From Desulfococcaceae bacterium HSG9 (GTDB lineage: Bacteria; Desulfobacterota; Desulfobacteria; Desulfobacterales; JAUCGF01): DNA of 51,029 nt. Where the stretch lies: NCBI GenBank assembly GCA_030378005.1, contig JAUCGF010000004.1, forward strand, positions 1-51,029. Direction: 5' to 3'. A program made the translations under genes and the position numbers. This document shows positions 1 to 12,700 of the stretch, piece by piece (the first letter of the stretch is position 1; each line of letters begins with the position of its first letter). Below the pieces are notes generated by a model. That model worked only from the letters and a program-made list of their open reading frames with translations. It did no database searches and was not told the DNA's origin.

Positions 1-143
1 GAAATATTTTAAAGATTCAAATTTGCAGCCTGACGCAGAGTTCGGGCAAAAAAGGCGTTTTTAAAACAGCTTCTTAGGAAGGGTTGAGTAATTACCCAGA
101 CTGTTTTTCTATGGCTGAGTAGTTACGTTTTGACAAAGCACTA

Positions 144-246
144 GTGTTCTGTCAACGTTTGGATGGGTAAATTATCAGCAAAACCGCTTAATAACGGCGG
201 CATATTTGGCGCATGATAACCCATCAGTTAAACCTTAACAGAGCAC
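144..246. repeat. Palindromic mini-element flanked by TA
   Basis: A 103-bp segment has imperfect terminal inverted repeats of about 37 bp. The left arm begins GTGTTCTGTCAACG and the right arm, read on the other strand, begins GTGCTCTGTTAAGG. TA dinucleotides flank it at 142-143 and 247-248. It shares its outermost bases with the element that follows directly, and the two share one TA. It has no coding capacity. The TA flanks and a GTG-type end suggest a Tc1/mariner (IS630)-like non-autonomous element; this is inferred from the ends alone. Confidence 0.6.
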
Positions 247-248
247 TA

Positions 249-373
249 GTGTTGTGTCAAGTTTAAGGTGACAGGTGAAAATCAGGAGTGCTGACTTCAG
301 TTTGCCGCTTTTGGAGCGTTTTGGCAAACTGAAGTCAGCACTCCTACCCGTCAGCTAAATGTTGACACAACAC
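249..373 (+). repeat. Palindromic mini-element, left-end copy (TA-flanked)
   Basis: This 125-bp element has ends GTGTTGTGTCAA / TTGACACAACAC and TA on each side (247-248 and 374-375). Inside lies a second strong inverted repeat around a short loop: GGAGTGCTGACTTCAG pairs with CTGAAGTCAGCACTCC. An almost identical copy lies inverted at 50294-50418, with three mismatches by eye. A degenerate relative of the inner hairpin is at 23514-23567. It is probably a non-autonomous mobile element (MITE-like); no transposase that would move it is recognisable here. Confidence 0.75.
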
Positions 374-425
374 TAGCGAAATCTAAGTTTAATATTTTGT
401 TGAATCCGTTGTCGGTAAGACTTAT

Positions 426-730
426 ATGGTTTCCGTGCCGTATGATATCTCATTCCTGTTACGGCCTCCTGTCACAAAAACTCATGAATACATATATAAC
501 GGGGAAGTCCGATCTGAAACTGTGCTTGCCGAAAATGAGAAACAGCCTCTGACTTTCGAACAGTTTACAAAAAAAACTTCACAACCGTTTCCGGTACAGA
601 CGGACAGTATCCGAATAAAAATGTCTGGATGATCATAAAAAGAACTGCCGGCGGAAACCCCGAATACACCTGTTATATAAGCAATACTCCGGTCAGTACA
701 AAGCTCGATACCTTTGTCCGGTTAACCTGA
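426..730 (+). pseudogene. DDE transposase relic, frameshifted
   Basis: The first frame (426-632) encodes 68 residues and stops. An overlapping frame continues from about 615 to 730 with an IIKRTAGGNPEYTCYISNTP stretch followed by STKLDTFVRLT. This resembles the C-terminal half of IS701/IS4-like transposases, where a basic strand precedes YYISNAP and the last acidic residue. Two frames are needed to read it, and the RW-x-IE-like end expected in such proteins is missing, so it is both frameshifted and truncated. It lies between the palindromic elements and the end of the giant gene and has no credible function today. Confidence 0.5.
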
Positions 731-746
731 ACTTTCCATTTATTGA

Positions 747-3700
747 TTATTTTTGTTTCCAGGGACCTAATTGTAAATTCTGCCCCTGCGCTTTGATCAG
801 ATAGGGCTGTTGAGCCGAAATAACAAGGTCTTCACGCACACCTACCGGAACCCGGTCAATACGGATATGGCCGTCTTCGGCTGAGTATGCCTGGTAATCG
901 GTGTCCCGAATATTGACACGCACTGCATGCACGCCCGGTTCACCGGTGTCACGTTTGCCATTGTTATTGAGATCGTCGTAAACCTGGGTGTGGACTTGTT
1001 TATATTGGTTGAATCCGAATTTCAGACGCGTGGTCGTCCGTTTTTTAACCTGTACGGAAGTGATAAAATCGGTCGTTGCCAGAAGTTCCGATTTCACCGA
1101 ACTCCAGTCTGCATTGATTCTGTAAAAACCCGGTTCCAAGTTGTCAAAAACAAAGATACCGCCTTTATCAGTAGTGGCATATTGAGTGCCATCCAATTTG
1201 AAGCGGATGCCGGCTATCGGTTTTTCGGCAGCATTAAACTGGCCGTTTTCATCCCGATCCATAAAGACACGCCCTTGGATCTTACCAAGGCCCGCTTCGA
1301 TTTTAAGGTCATCCTCATCCCCATAAGCACACCGGCCGCGTCGATTCTCAGCTTCACCGCCGGACCAGCCGCTTACATTGACTTTGTTTATATATTCGCC
1401 TTTACGGCGGGATTGGTCAACAAGGGCCTTGAAAGTGATCACAGCCTGCTCACTATTTTCTAACTGAGTGATTTTCCAAGTCAGATTTTGGCCGATTTGC
1501 GACGGTTCAAAGTTGTTCTGGCCGTTTAACTTAGAACTGCCGGAGATATACGTCATGCCTTCAGGCAACTGGTCGCGCACAAGCAAATCATAAAGCGGCC
1601 CGCGCAATGTCACCTGATCGGGGCAGATATTTTTCACCGTAATAACATAGGTGTAAAGATCGCCACCGGACGATTTGTTCTGATCTGATAACAAAATTTC
1701 CACCCCTTGAACAATTTCCGGATCATACGATTTGACATCCCAGGTCGCTTTTTGCATACCCACGACCGGTTTTTTAAACATATTATAATCCGGTTCAGGC
1801 TTTATCTTGGTTTGAGATTCATCGGTAAACGGCGCATTAGTAAGATAAAAGGACATTTCATCTTTACTTAGCGCGATGGCCTTGCTCATTGCCTGGTTGG
1901 GATAAAATTCGATGATCATAAGAGCTTTGTCGATGTAGCCCTTATTGCCTGACTTATCTTGTATTACAACCTGTTTACCCTGGGTCATATCTTGAACGCC
2001 GTGTTTCTCTAAACCCGGCTGAACATTGCTCACCGTGGCGGTTCCCCTTATGCCGATTGTGGCCAAAGGCGATTTCACAGTGAAACGATCCGGATTTTGT
2101 TCGGCGATCTTACCGCTGATAACTCTAAAAACGCCTTTGAACATGTTTAAAACAAGACCGGATGTTGAATCATTATGCTTGTCAAAAACATATTCATCCA
2201 CACTGATACGACTGTCCGGTCCCTGTGCCAGGCGTGTGCCGTCTTCAAATCGCACCTCTGAACGGCTGTCGGGATATGTGACCAGAACATCCTGTTGATA
2301 CACAGGACTGCCGGATTTTAACACCCGTGTTCCGTTTGTGGATTCGGCGGTGACTTTACCTTTCAGGGTGACAACTTTTCCTACGGGTTCGGAGGGTTTA
2401 TCCGATTCAGAATTTTGGCGTACAAGCAGCCGGTTGCCAAACTCCGCCAGACGGTTAGCGGTGCGATGGCGTTCGGATTGTTCCGCTAACAGGGGAAGCA
2501 TTTCGGACAATGCGCTGATAGTGAGAGCCAAATCCAGATCCGTGTATTGAAAGCGGCTTAAATAACTATGTTCCTGATGGCTCAGGTAAACGCCGAGACG
2601 TTCATCCCACAAATTGTTTTCAAGATGATGATAGAGTTCCATGATTTTTTTCATCGCAATAGGCCGGTCTGTGATGTTTAACACTCTAATCAGCCCTAAA
2701 AGGATAGCGCTGTGTGAAGCCAAACTATCTTTATCCTTTTTTTCAACGTCGGGCGTCCCATAAGCAGCAAGCGCATCACCGGTTGACTGAACCATTTGAT
2801 CGGCGACAAATTTAGCTTGGTGTTGCAGCAGCTCTTTTAACGGTTTTTTGAGTGCTGCGCTGTCTGGTAATTCCCGGTACAGTTCGCCCAGCATCACCAG
2901 CGTCAGACCGGCATCAAGAGCGGTTACACCCTGGGCGCTTAACGCATGCGTTTCAGAATCAAGATACGTTTTTTGAATATGCTTCCACACTTTGCTTGTA
3001 AGAAGCTCTGCCCGGTTTTTGATTTTGTCATAATCAGGAATCTGGCTGGCGGCCTCTTTGTCCAAAGCGGTCAACCCTCCCAAAGCCTGCAACAGTGAAA
3101 TCTGGCTAAACAGCGTGCTTTGCGGATTGTCGAATTTAATATCCAGCGGCATTCCATCACTATCCACGACTATCTCAAAATCAGCGGGTAGAAAAGCGAT
3201 GCCCTGTTTGTGTGCGGATTGAAATGCCTTTTCAATGAAATCAACCCGTGCGGCCGTTTGAAGTCCCATGATACGCGCCAAATAGCGGTTTAACGCGGCT
3301 TTATGCTGTTCTTTTATTTCTAAACGGCTATTTTTGATTAAATTAAGCTGACTGTTCATGGTCTGCGCCAACCCGGCCGCGCTCACAACATGATCTACGG
3401 CGCGCGCATTCCAACCGCTTTCAATATTTTTACGCTGGGCCGGTTCGCCATTTTTATATTCTGCAAAAATTGGGTCCGCAATGGACGGAACACGCTCTAA
3501 TTTGGCTTGGGAGGCCGCCTGAGTCATCCATTTGGCCAAAGCCTCGTCGCGGTCACCCCCCTTGGCTTGCGCCATTGCCGTCACCGGTGCGGAAAATTTT
3601 AACGGAACGCCTTGTTTAAAATGAAAACTCAGACGCAGCCGGTTGGAGTATGCAATTTCATCCAGCACCGTGGCAAAATGTTTGACATGGGTAGGATCGA

Positions 3701-6700
3701 ACAAATAGGCGTTATCCGTAATAATTGCATCTTTTAAAAGACGACGGGAAGCTTTTTCAAGCTCGTTAGATGCCAACATCCCCGAACCGGTATCAAACTG
3801 TCTTTGCTTGATAACCGCTGGCAAAAAGGCTGGTGTGTGAAAATCAGCGCTTTCCAGCGCCTCTTTGTCCGCACGGGTTTCAATGGAGGCAAGCAATTGT
3901 TTCAGTACCGCAACATCCTGAGGAATCAGATTAAATATCACTTTACGAATCAGCACCGGCGCCAGGTTGCCTTTAGATTTCACCATCGTGCTGTCATCCG
4001 CCGCACGCCTTCGTGTGACCGGCATCGGACGCCGACCGCCGCTGTTTACACTTTCATCTACATACATAGCCGCAGTTTCATCAGCAGCCAAATCGCGGTC
4101 TTCTTCCAATTGCAGTTCCGCTTTACCTACAACACGCTTTAAAAATACGCATATCCGGTTCCACACTTTATGCCGTTTTTCTTCGGGCAGGCGCAGACTC
4201 AATTCACGCAGTGCGCCTACAGTCGCGCCTACATTCAACGGCGTATATTCAGATTGCAAGCGCCAATGCATGTTATCGCGATATATTCCGTATTTGTCAT
4301 CCCATAGATTAACCTCCATGAACTGGTAAATTTTCAGCGCCGTATCGAAATTTTTCTCGCCAAACAACGCGCTCAAACCCGAAATTTCTTTTGCGGCAAG
4401 CAGCATACGTATGGCTGCGGCTTGTGATAACAAATCCTTAGCAGCGGTGATCGGGGCTTTCTTTGCCAGATTATAACCTGCAAAAACACCGCCGTCAGCA
4501 TCGTCGATCAGATTATCTTTTAAAAAATTGATCTGACTGTCAAGGCGTTTCCGGACATCCGCACTTAATATCTCAGCCGGTGTTTCATCAGCAAATGAAT
4601 CAAGCGCCAGAGTCGTCATCATCAAATCAAAGGCTTTTTTATCTGGCTGTCCCGTTAGATCAAAGCTTTTTTTATCTGGTTGCCCTGTTTCAGCCGGTTG
4701 CCTATCAGGATTGTTAGTCTCTGCCTGAGCAACGGTCAGAAAGGCGGATTGATACGCAACATAATAGGGTTGCAGGGCTTGTTTGGCAACAGCGGTCAAA
4801 ACATCCAAACTCGGCAGCCTTAAAGCGGCTTGGGCAAAGGTGCTGTAAGAAATCTTCAACCCCAATCCAGTTGCCAGCGAGGCGTTTAAACCAAAGGGGC
4901 TATCCGCCACAGCAGATAGGGTATGCGTTTTTATGTTTTTAGACGCTTGTTGAAAGGGTTGGCGCACCGGATAATACGTTTTCAAATCTTGATCAAAATG
5001 AAAGGTTTCCAGTGTTTGCCACACAATAGCAATCAAGGCGTCAAGTTCAGGAGCGCTTTTAACGCCGGCTTGCTTAAGGGCGCGGCGCATACTTGACAAC
5101 CCCCACAGCATGGCAGTTTGGTCGAACAGATGCGAGGAGGTATCCTGCACAACAAATACGGGCGTAGTGAATTTTTCCGTGTTCGCCGGTTTTTCCATTT
5201 TCAATTCGTGCGGCAGATACGGGATTTCATCTGATGAGATGCCTCTGCTTACCAATTGATCATGAATCAATTTCACTTTCTGGTTCATTTGCCACAGTGT
5301 TACTTCGCCGATAAAACGTTCATAAGGATTGCGGCTGGACAGGAGTTCCGGCAACGCTGTGCTTTGGCGTAAAAGCGTCATGCCCAAGGCCGAAGGCGTC
5401 AGTTCTGTAAGAATGTCATCTTTATTCCAGCGCAAATCGCCTTTGGCCGTATCGTGGGCATAATACGGCGCGCCGCCGTAGTATTCCAGCAACAGCGGTT
5501 TTATTTGCGGCGTCGTTTGCAAACCGGCGCGTTTGGCCAGAAGGTTCAGACGCACCTGAACAACGTCTTGGGGCGCAATGTTGTGCTGCGCCGCTTCAGC
5601 CAGTATATCCGCGGCCCAGTGCATACCCAGCCCCAAACCGGATTGCATGGTAAGGCTTCCCAAATTGAAATGGGCATGACGGCCGGCCTTGCGGGTGATA
5701 CGGAGATATTCCGCTTTAAGGCGCTCTTCAGTGGTAAGGAACATCTGATCGGATTGCAGCAGGCTGTCAAGTTTGCGGTTTAATTCGTCGAACTCAAAGG
5801 AGGCGAACATGGCCATATCGGTGATGAAATAAATATCCTGATCCACTGGAATAATTGCCGGCGGTTTGGGCCGGCGTACATGTTCTTTCTCAATTGTCAG
5901 ACAGCAATCGGTGCGGCCTGTGAGTACGGAAACCAGTGCCGAAACCGGCCCTACGGTGATTTCTTCGCCCGGAGGAAGCGTGGTAAGCGTAGGCACGGTC
6001 ATCAAAGCCACGTTTCTATAATTGCCGGCTTGTAAATCAGAAGCCAGCAGCACTTTATAGGTAAGCGTGGCGGTCTGGTTCGCTTTAAGATCAAGCGTCC
6101 AGTCCAGTGTTTGGCCGCCCAAAGGATCGGATACAGCACCCCCGTTAAACACCGAACTTCCCGAAACGTAACTGAAACCATCGGGAAGTTCATCTGTCAC
6201 CTTGACACCTTCTATATCCACATCGCTGTTATTCACCAGTTGAAGCGTAAAGAGTAACGTGTCACCGGGACTGGCAATTGTAGGCGTTGCAATTTTACGA
6301 ATATCAAAGTCGTCTATATCCACAACGGGTGTTTCGATTTCCAGAGGCGTATAGCCGAAATCCTGATCCAGATTCGTGCAACCGGCGCACAATGTCAGCG
6401 AAGACTGCGAATCCAGGCCGCCGTCGGCGTCGTAAGTCTGCGCCAATCCGGGCGGTAAGGTGGAAATGTCAACTTTGACCGTGTAATCACCGGCCGGCAG
6501 ATCCGTAAAAAGATAATGCCCATTGGCATCCGTAACCGTTGTGGCTATCAGGTTTCCGGCACCGTCATACAGATAAACAGTAACACCGGAAATACCCGGT
6601 TCACCGGCATCCTGCGCACCGTTGGCATCAGTATCCAGCCATACAGTGTCGCCGATGCTACCGAGTGGAGACTGATAACCGAAATCCTGATCCAGGTTCA

Positions 6701-9700
6701 CGCATCCGGCACACAATGTCAGCGAAGATTGCGAATCCAGGTCGCCGGCGTCGTCATAGGTCTGCACCAATCCGGGCGGTAAGGTGGCAATGTCAACTTT
6801 GATCGTGTAATCACCGGCCGGCAGATCCGTAAAAAGATAATGGCCGTTTGCATCCGTAACCTGTGTATCAACGAGATTTCCGCTGCCATCATAAAGATAA
6901 ACAGTGACTCCGGGAATCCCCGGTTCACCTGCATCCTGAACACCGTTGCCATTCGTATCTGACCAAATTGTATCGCCGATGCTGCCGGACGGAGGTTGGT
7001 AACCGAAGTCCTGATCAAGATTTTGTTCGCCAGGTCCGAGCGTGAGTGAGGACTGGGAGTCCAGACCGCCATCCGCATCGTAGGTTTGCGCCAATCCCGG
7101 CGGTAAGGTGGAAGTATCCACTTTAACCGTGTAATCACCGGGAGGCAGCTCATCAAACAGATATTTGCCGTCGGAATCAGTTGCCACCGTGCCAACCAGA
7201 TTACCATCACCGTCGTAAAGATTAATCGTAACCCCGGGAATTCCGGCTTCACCGGCGTCTTGAACGCCATCACCGTCTAAGTCAAGCCAGACCGTATCGC
7301 CGATAGCGCCGTCATAATTGTAGCCGAAATCCTGATCCAGGTTTTGTTCGCCTGAAGCCAGTGTCAATGATGATTGGGCATCCAGACCGCCATCCGCATC
7401 GTAGGTTTGCGCCAATCCCGGCGGTAAGGTGGAAGTATCCACTTTAACCGTGTAATCACCGGGAGGCAGCTCATCAAACAGATATTTGCCGTCGGAATCA
7501 GTTGCCGCCGTGCCAACCAGATTACCGTCGCCGTCGTAAAGATTAATCGTAACCCCGGAAATCCCGGCTTCACCGGCGTCTTGAACTCCATCACCGTCTA
7601 AGTCAAGCCAGACCGTATCGCCGATAGCGCCGTCATAATTGTAACCGAAATCCTGATCCAGGTTTTGTTCGCCCGGTGCCAGTGTCAATGATGATTGGGC
7701 ATCCAGACCGCCATCCGCATCGTAGGTTTGCGCCAATCCCGGCGGTAAAGTGAAAGTATCCACTTTAACAGTGTAATCGCCTGGCGGCAGATGATCAAAC
7801 AGATATTTCCCGTCTGAATCTGTAACGGCCGTGCCGATCACATTACCGGCAGCATCGTACAGATTTACGGTGACTCCCGCAATAGGCGGCTCATTTGCGT
7901 CCTGTACGCCATCGCCGTCAAGGTCCATCCAGAGCGTATCGCCGATAGCGCCGTCATAGTTGTAGCCGAAATCCTGATCCAGGTTTTGTTCGCCCGGTGC
8001 CAGTGTCAATGATGATTGGGCATCCAGACCGCCATCCGCATCGTAAGTTTGCGCCAATCCCGGCGGTAAGGTGGAAGTATCCACTTTAACCGTGTAATCA
8101 CCGGGAGGCAGCTCATCAAACAGATATTTGCCGTCGGAATCAGTTGCCACCGTGCCAACCAGATTACCATCACCATCGTAAAGATTAATCGTAACCCCGG
8201 AAATCCCGGTTTCACCGGCGTCTTGAACGCCGTCGCCGTCTAAGTCAAGCCAGACCGTATCACCGATAGCACCGTCATAATTATAGCCGAAGTCCTGATC
8301 AAGATTTTGTTCGCCAGGTCCGAGCGTGAGTGAGGACTGCGAGTCCAGACCGCCATCCGCATCGTAGGTTTGCGCCAGTCCCGGCGGTAAGGTGGAAGTA
8401 TCCACTTTAACAGTGTAATCACCGGGCGGCAGCTCATCAAACAGATATTTGCCGTTAGCATCGGTAACAGCCGTGCCGATCACATTGCCGGCAGCATCGT
8501 ATAGATTGACGGTGACTCCCGCAATAGGCGGCTCATTTGCGTCCTGTACGCCATCGCCGTCAAGGTCCATCCAGAGCGTATCGCCGATAGCACCCGTATG
8601 TTTGTAGCCGAAATCCTGATCCAGATTTTTTTCACCATCGCCTAATGTGAGTGATGATGTGTTATCCAGGACGCCATCCGCATCGTAGGTTTGCACCATC
8701 CCATTGGGAAGTGTCGTCGCATCAATCGTAACCGAATAGTCTCCCGGAGGCAGATTATCAAACAGGTATTTACCATCAGCATCCGTTGTCGTTGTCAATG
8801 TGTCGATGATTCCGTCTCCGTTGACATCCCCTGTCAATGTAACCGTAGTATTGGGAATACCTTCTTCCGGTCCCTGAACACCGTCACCGTCCTGATCTAC
8901 CCATACCGTGTCGCCAATCGCGCCCTGGCCGGCATAGCCGAAATCCACGTCACGCTTATGTTCGTCACTAGACAGGAAGAAACTGGTGCGATTATCCAAG
9001 CCGCCGTCCAAATCATACGTGGTGTGCAATCCTTCGGGCAAAGTGGCCGTATCGACTTCAATTGAATAGTTGCCTGGCCCAAGGTTGTCAAACAGATATT
9101 TGCCATTGGCATCGGTGGTGGTTGTCCCTATCAAATTGTTGTTCTCGTCGTAGAGGTTCAGCTTAACCTCGGGTATAGGCAATTCATCCGGATCCTGAAC
9201 ACCATCCTCATTCAGATCAAACCAGACGTAATCCCCTACACTGGCACCGGATTCATTGTAATAACCGGCGTCCCAGGTCAGATCGTTTTCACCCGGATCA
9301 AGATGGGTGACAGTGGTTTTTTTGGTCACCGGATCGACATCACTGTCACGGGCGTCATTGCCACCCTGGTCTTGAGGGGAAACGGTATATCCGCCCGGAT
9401 GCTCGAATTCCAGATAGTAATCCCCGACAGGCAGGTTATCAAACAGGTAATTGCCATTTGCGTCGGTTGTGGTCGTTCCCACAGGAGTGCCATCGCTTTC
9501 ATATAAGCGCACCGTCACACCTTCAATGCCGGGTTCACCGGCGTCTTGAATGCCGTCCGCATTGAGATCGTGCCACGCCAAATCTCCGATGGAGGCCAGT
9601 GGATTAATATTTTCCTGATAAAAACCGGCATCCCAGGTCATATCGTTTTCACCCGGATCAAGATGAGTAACAGGCGTGCGGCCCGAAAACTGATCGGCAT

Positions 9701-12700
9701 CGCTGTCGCCAGCATCATCGCCTCCTTGATCTTTGGGGCTGGAAACGTATCCGGCAGGTTTGATAAATTCGATGGCATAGTCGCCAGGCAATAAATTCGT
9801 GAACACGTAATGTCCGCTAGCGTCAGTCGTGGTGGTAGCCAGCACAGTGCCGTCGGAAGAGAGTAAATTCACGGTAACGCCCTCTAAACCGGCTCCGGCG
9901 CCTTCATTCTGAATACCGTCATGGTTGACATCGATCCAAACATAATCGCCAATGGAAGCGCAGGGCGTTATGGTGGCGGGACCCGCAGAGTTATTATCCT
10001 CATCACATTCACAAACAGCTCCTACACGGTCTACTTCAGCATCAAATCGGTAACTGGTGCAGGACAAGCAATCACCGGCCAGGCCGGTAGCGGGAATATC
10101 AATATCTACGCTTGCGCCGGGTGCTATCGACGGTATTCCAGTGTAAGTGGCACTGCCTGTCCAGATTGGCGTAGGCTCAGATTTGGTCGCTTCCACAGTA
10201 AAAGAGCTTTGAGCCGGACCGTCGCCCCGGTTTTCAATTGTAACGGTGATATTGCCGCCAAACTCGCCGGAGGCCGTGCAACTCAAATTGGGAGTTATGG
10301 CAGCGACAGCCAGATCGGGGAGTCCGTTTAGATTGGTTGCGCTACCGCTGTCTTCAAGGCAGGCGGCGTTATCATCTGAACAGGCATCAGTATCCATTGT
10401 CCAACCATTTAAATCGGGAGGACATCCGTATTGGGTTGTTACGGTGAGTTCCCTATCAACGTCATCACAATCAAAATCCGCGGGCTTGTTAAAAGCAACT
10501 GTCATAACCGTTTGCCAGGTTCCTTCGGGTGGCAAATTTTCAATATCCCAAACCACAAATCCATCTGAAAAACCGTCGGTGCAGTTGACGCAATCTACTG
10601 GAACGGTGCCAACGGCACCATCGGTATCACACATCGGGTCGGATGAATTCCCACCAGACATGGTTGGTGTCGTTGATGACTGATAGGATAACCACTCTCC
10701 AAGCTGCGCCGCTATACGGGCGTAGGTGGCGGTTACTACGGTATCTGTATCTGAACTATTCGTAACGGTGATCGTATATTTTACATTGTTGTCTCCGCAA
10801 TTTGCCGGATCAGGCGATTTGGTTATATTAACGTTCAGGTTAGGATAAGCTGGGTCAACATGCGTATTGATTTGATCAAGTGGAGGCTGGTTTTCACAGC
10901 AGTCTTCCAGGGCAAGCTGTACACCGATATCGCCACCATCAAAGCAAGAGGATTTAACGTCAAACTCAATGCGTATAGTGCTACCCGGAGATACCGAAGT
11001 GGCAAGATGTCCACTCCCATTATCAAAAGAAAAGGAATCTGCTCCTTCTGTAGGTTCATTCGAAGCAGTAACTGCAAGACCTGTAACGGAACCAGATATT
11101 GTTTCAATATTGAAATTTCCACCGCTGTGGTACTCCAGTCCAGTGGGTAGGCTGATAGTAGCATCAAGGTTATAAACAATGTTTGAAGTAGGTGGTGGTG
11201 GTATAGCAATATCCACTCTAACGGTTCTACCAAGCGTACAGTATTCGATCTCATTGGGCGAAACCGACGCATTCACATTAACAACAGGTGTAACGTTGGC
11301 CAAAGTGTCATCACTGACGACGGCACTATCGCAAGTGGATTCATCATTGTTCGGATCTCCATTTGCCGCTGTACCCGTCACACAATGCCAAGTGGAATCC
11401 ACTTGGTTTTGGCGATTGTTCCCAGTGCATGCCGCGGCACTACCTAATGCTGTTTCCAGTCTGTACGTCATGCTTGCGCCTGCGGCTAAACTGGGGATTT
11501 CCCATGTAAACGATCCGCCCGGCCCTCCCGGTGTTGTCGGATTAATTGTTGGATGATCATTTGATGGATATTCGTAAAAGTCATTAAACGTGAGACCAAT
11601 GCCATAGGTATCAGTTACTCTGATCATCTCTGCATCAGCAACATCATTATTGCCCGTATCTACGTTTGTAACTACAATTTCCCATGTGACAGTATCCCCG
11701 CAATCGTATGGTCCGCCAACATTAGTTTTTTCTACTTCAATATTCGGAATTAGCAAATTTGTCGGAATATCAATCATCTCAAGTGTGATATCTGCATTGC
11801 AACAATCACGGAAACTCGGCTTAACACGGAACTGGCCGCTGGGATTACAATCGACATCAACATTAAACCGGATCAATATGCTTTCTCCGGCAGGTATCTC
11901 AGGAAGATTGTTACTATTGGGCTCGTTATCCAAAAATTGGAGAGCAACCGGTGGGCCAGCAGTAATTTCGGGAGTGACTTCTGAAGCAATGCTGTCAGCG
12001 TCAAAAATTGTTGCAGTAGTTCCGTTGAGAGTTACACCGGCAGGCAACTCTATTGCAACATCAAGATTATGCAGTGTTTCGCCAAGTGTGCTGGGATTTT
12101 GCAACTCTATAGTAACATCAACATTTTCAGCGCATGCATCCAAATCTATTGCGGTAAATACGCCAATAACGGCTGGATAATGAGTGGCTCCGGCATTGGC
12201 ACTCGGACCCGGCGGAATGACACAACCCTCATCATCTTCTGTCGGAGGATCATCCGGGTCAGGCGCTGTATCCGGAGCAATACATCGCACTCGCGCTATC
12301 AGATTGTTATCTAACTTCGAACCGCAATTAGCGAAATTGGCTGTCAATTCGTATTCCAAGGTTTCAGCGGCATTCAGATCGAAAAGCTCCCAGACGATTG
12401 TATCATTAATCCCATCAGTAGTCGGAACCGGATATAGATCTTGCATCTCCGTTATTGGGGTGGGCGTACCATTGATGCCCACCAAAGTCACCGAAGTCGG
12501 ATCAAAACCTCCGCCAAAGGTATCCTCAATCCACAGATATTGCGCAGGTACGGCCTGCCCCGCTGTTCCGGTGGCGGCGTTGGCTATTCTGATGGTCCAT
12601 TCCACAGTGGAATTACAGGTGATCTCCTGCTGTTCAGGACTTTTTGTGATCGTTACCACCGGTTCGTTGGGAATGACGTTAAAGATGCTTTTCGATGTCT

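Noticed and set aside
6719..8461. Several minus-strand frames of 70-180 residues inside the SdrD repeats
   Set aside because: They repeat with the same ~322-bp period as the real gene and are alternate-frame shadows of its repeats.
6340..9964. Possible CRISPR or non-coding satellite from the regular spacing
   Set aside because: The period is about 322 bp with no short repeat/spacer structure, and the array is an open coding frame of secreted beta domains.
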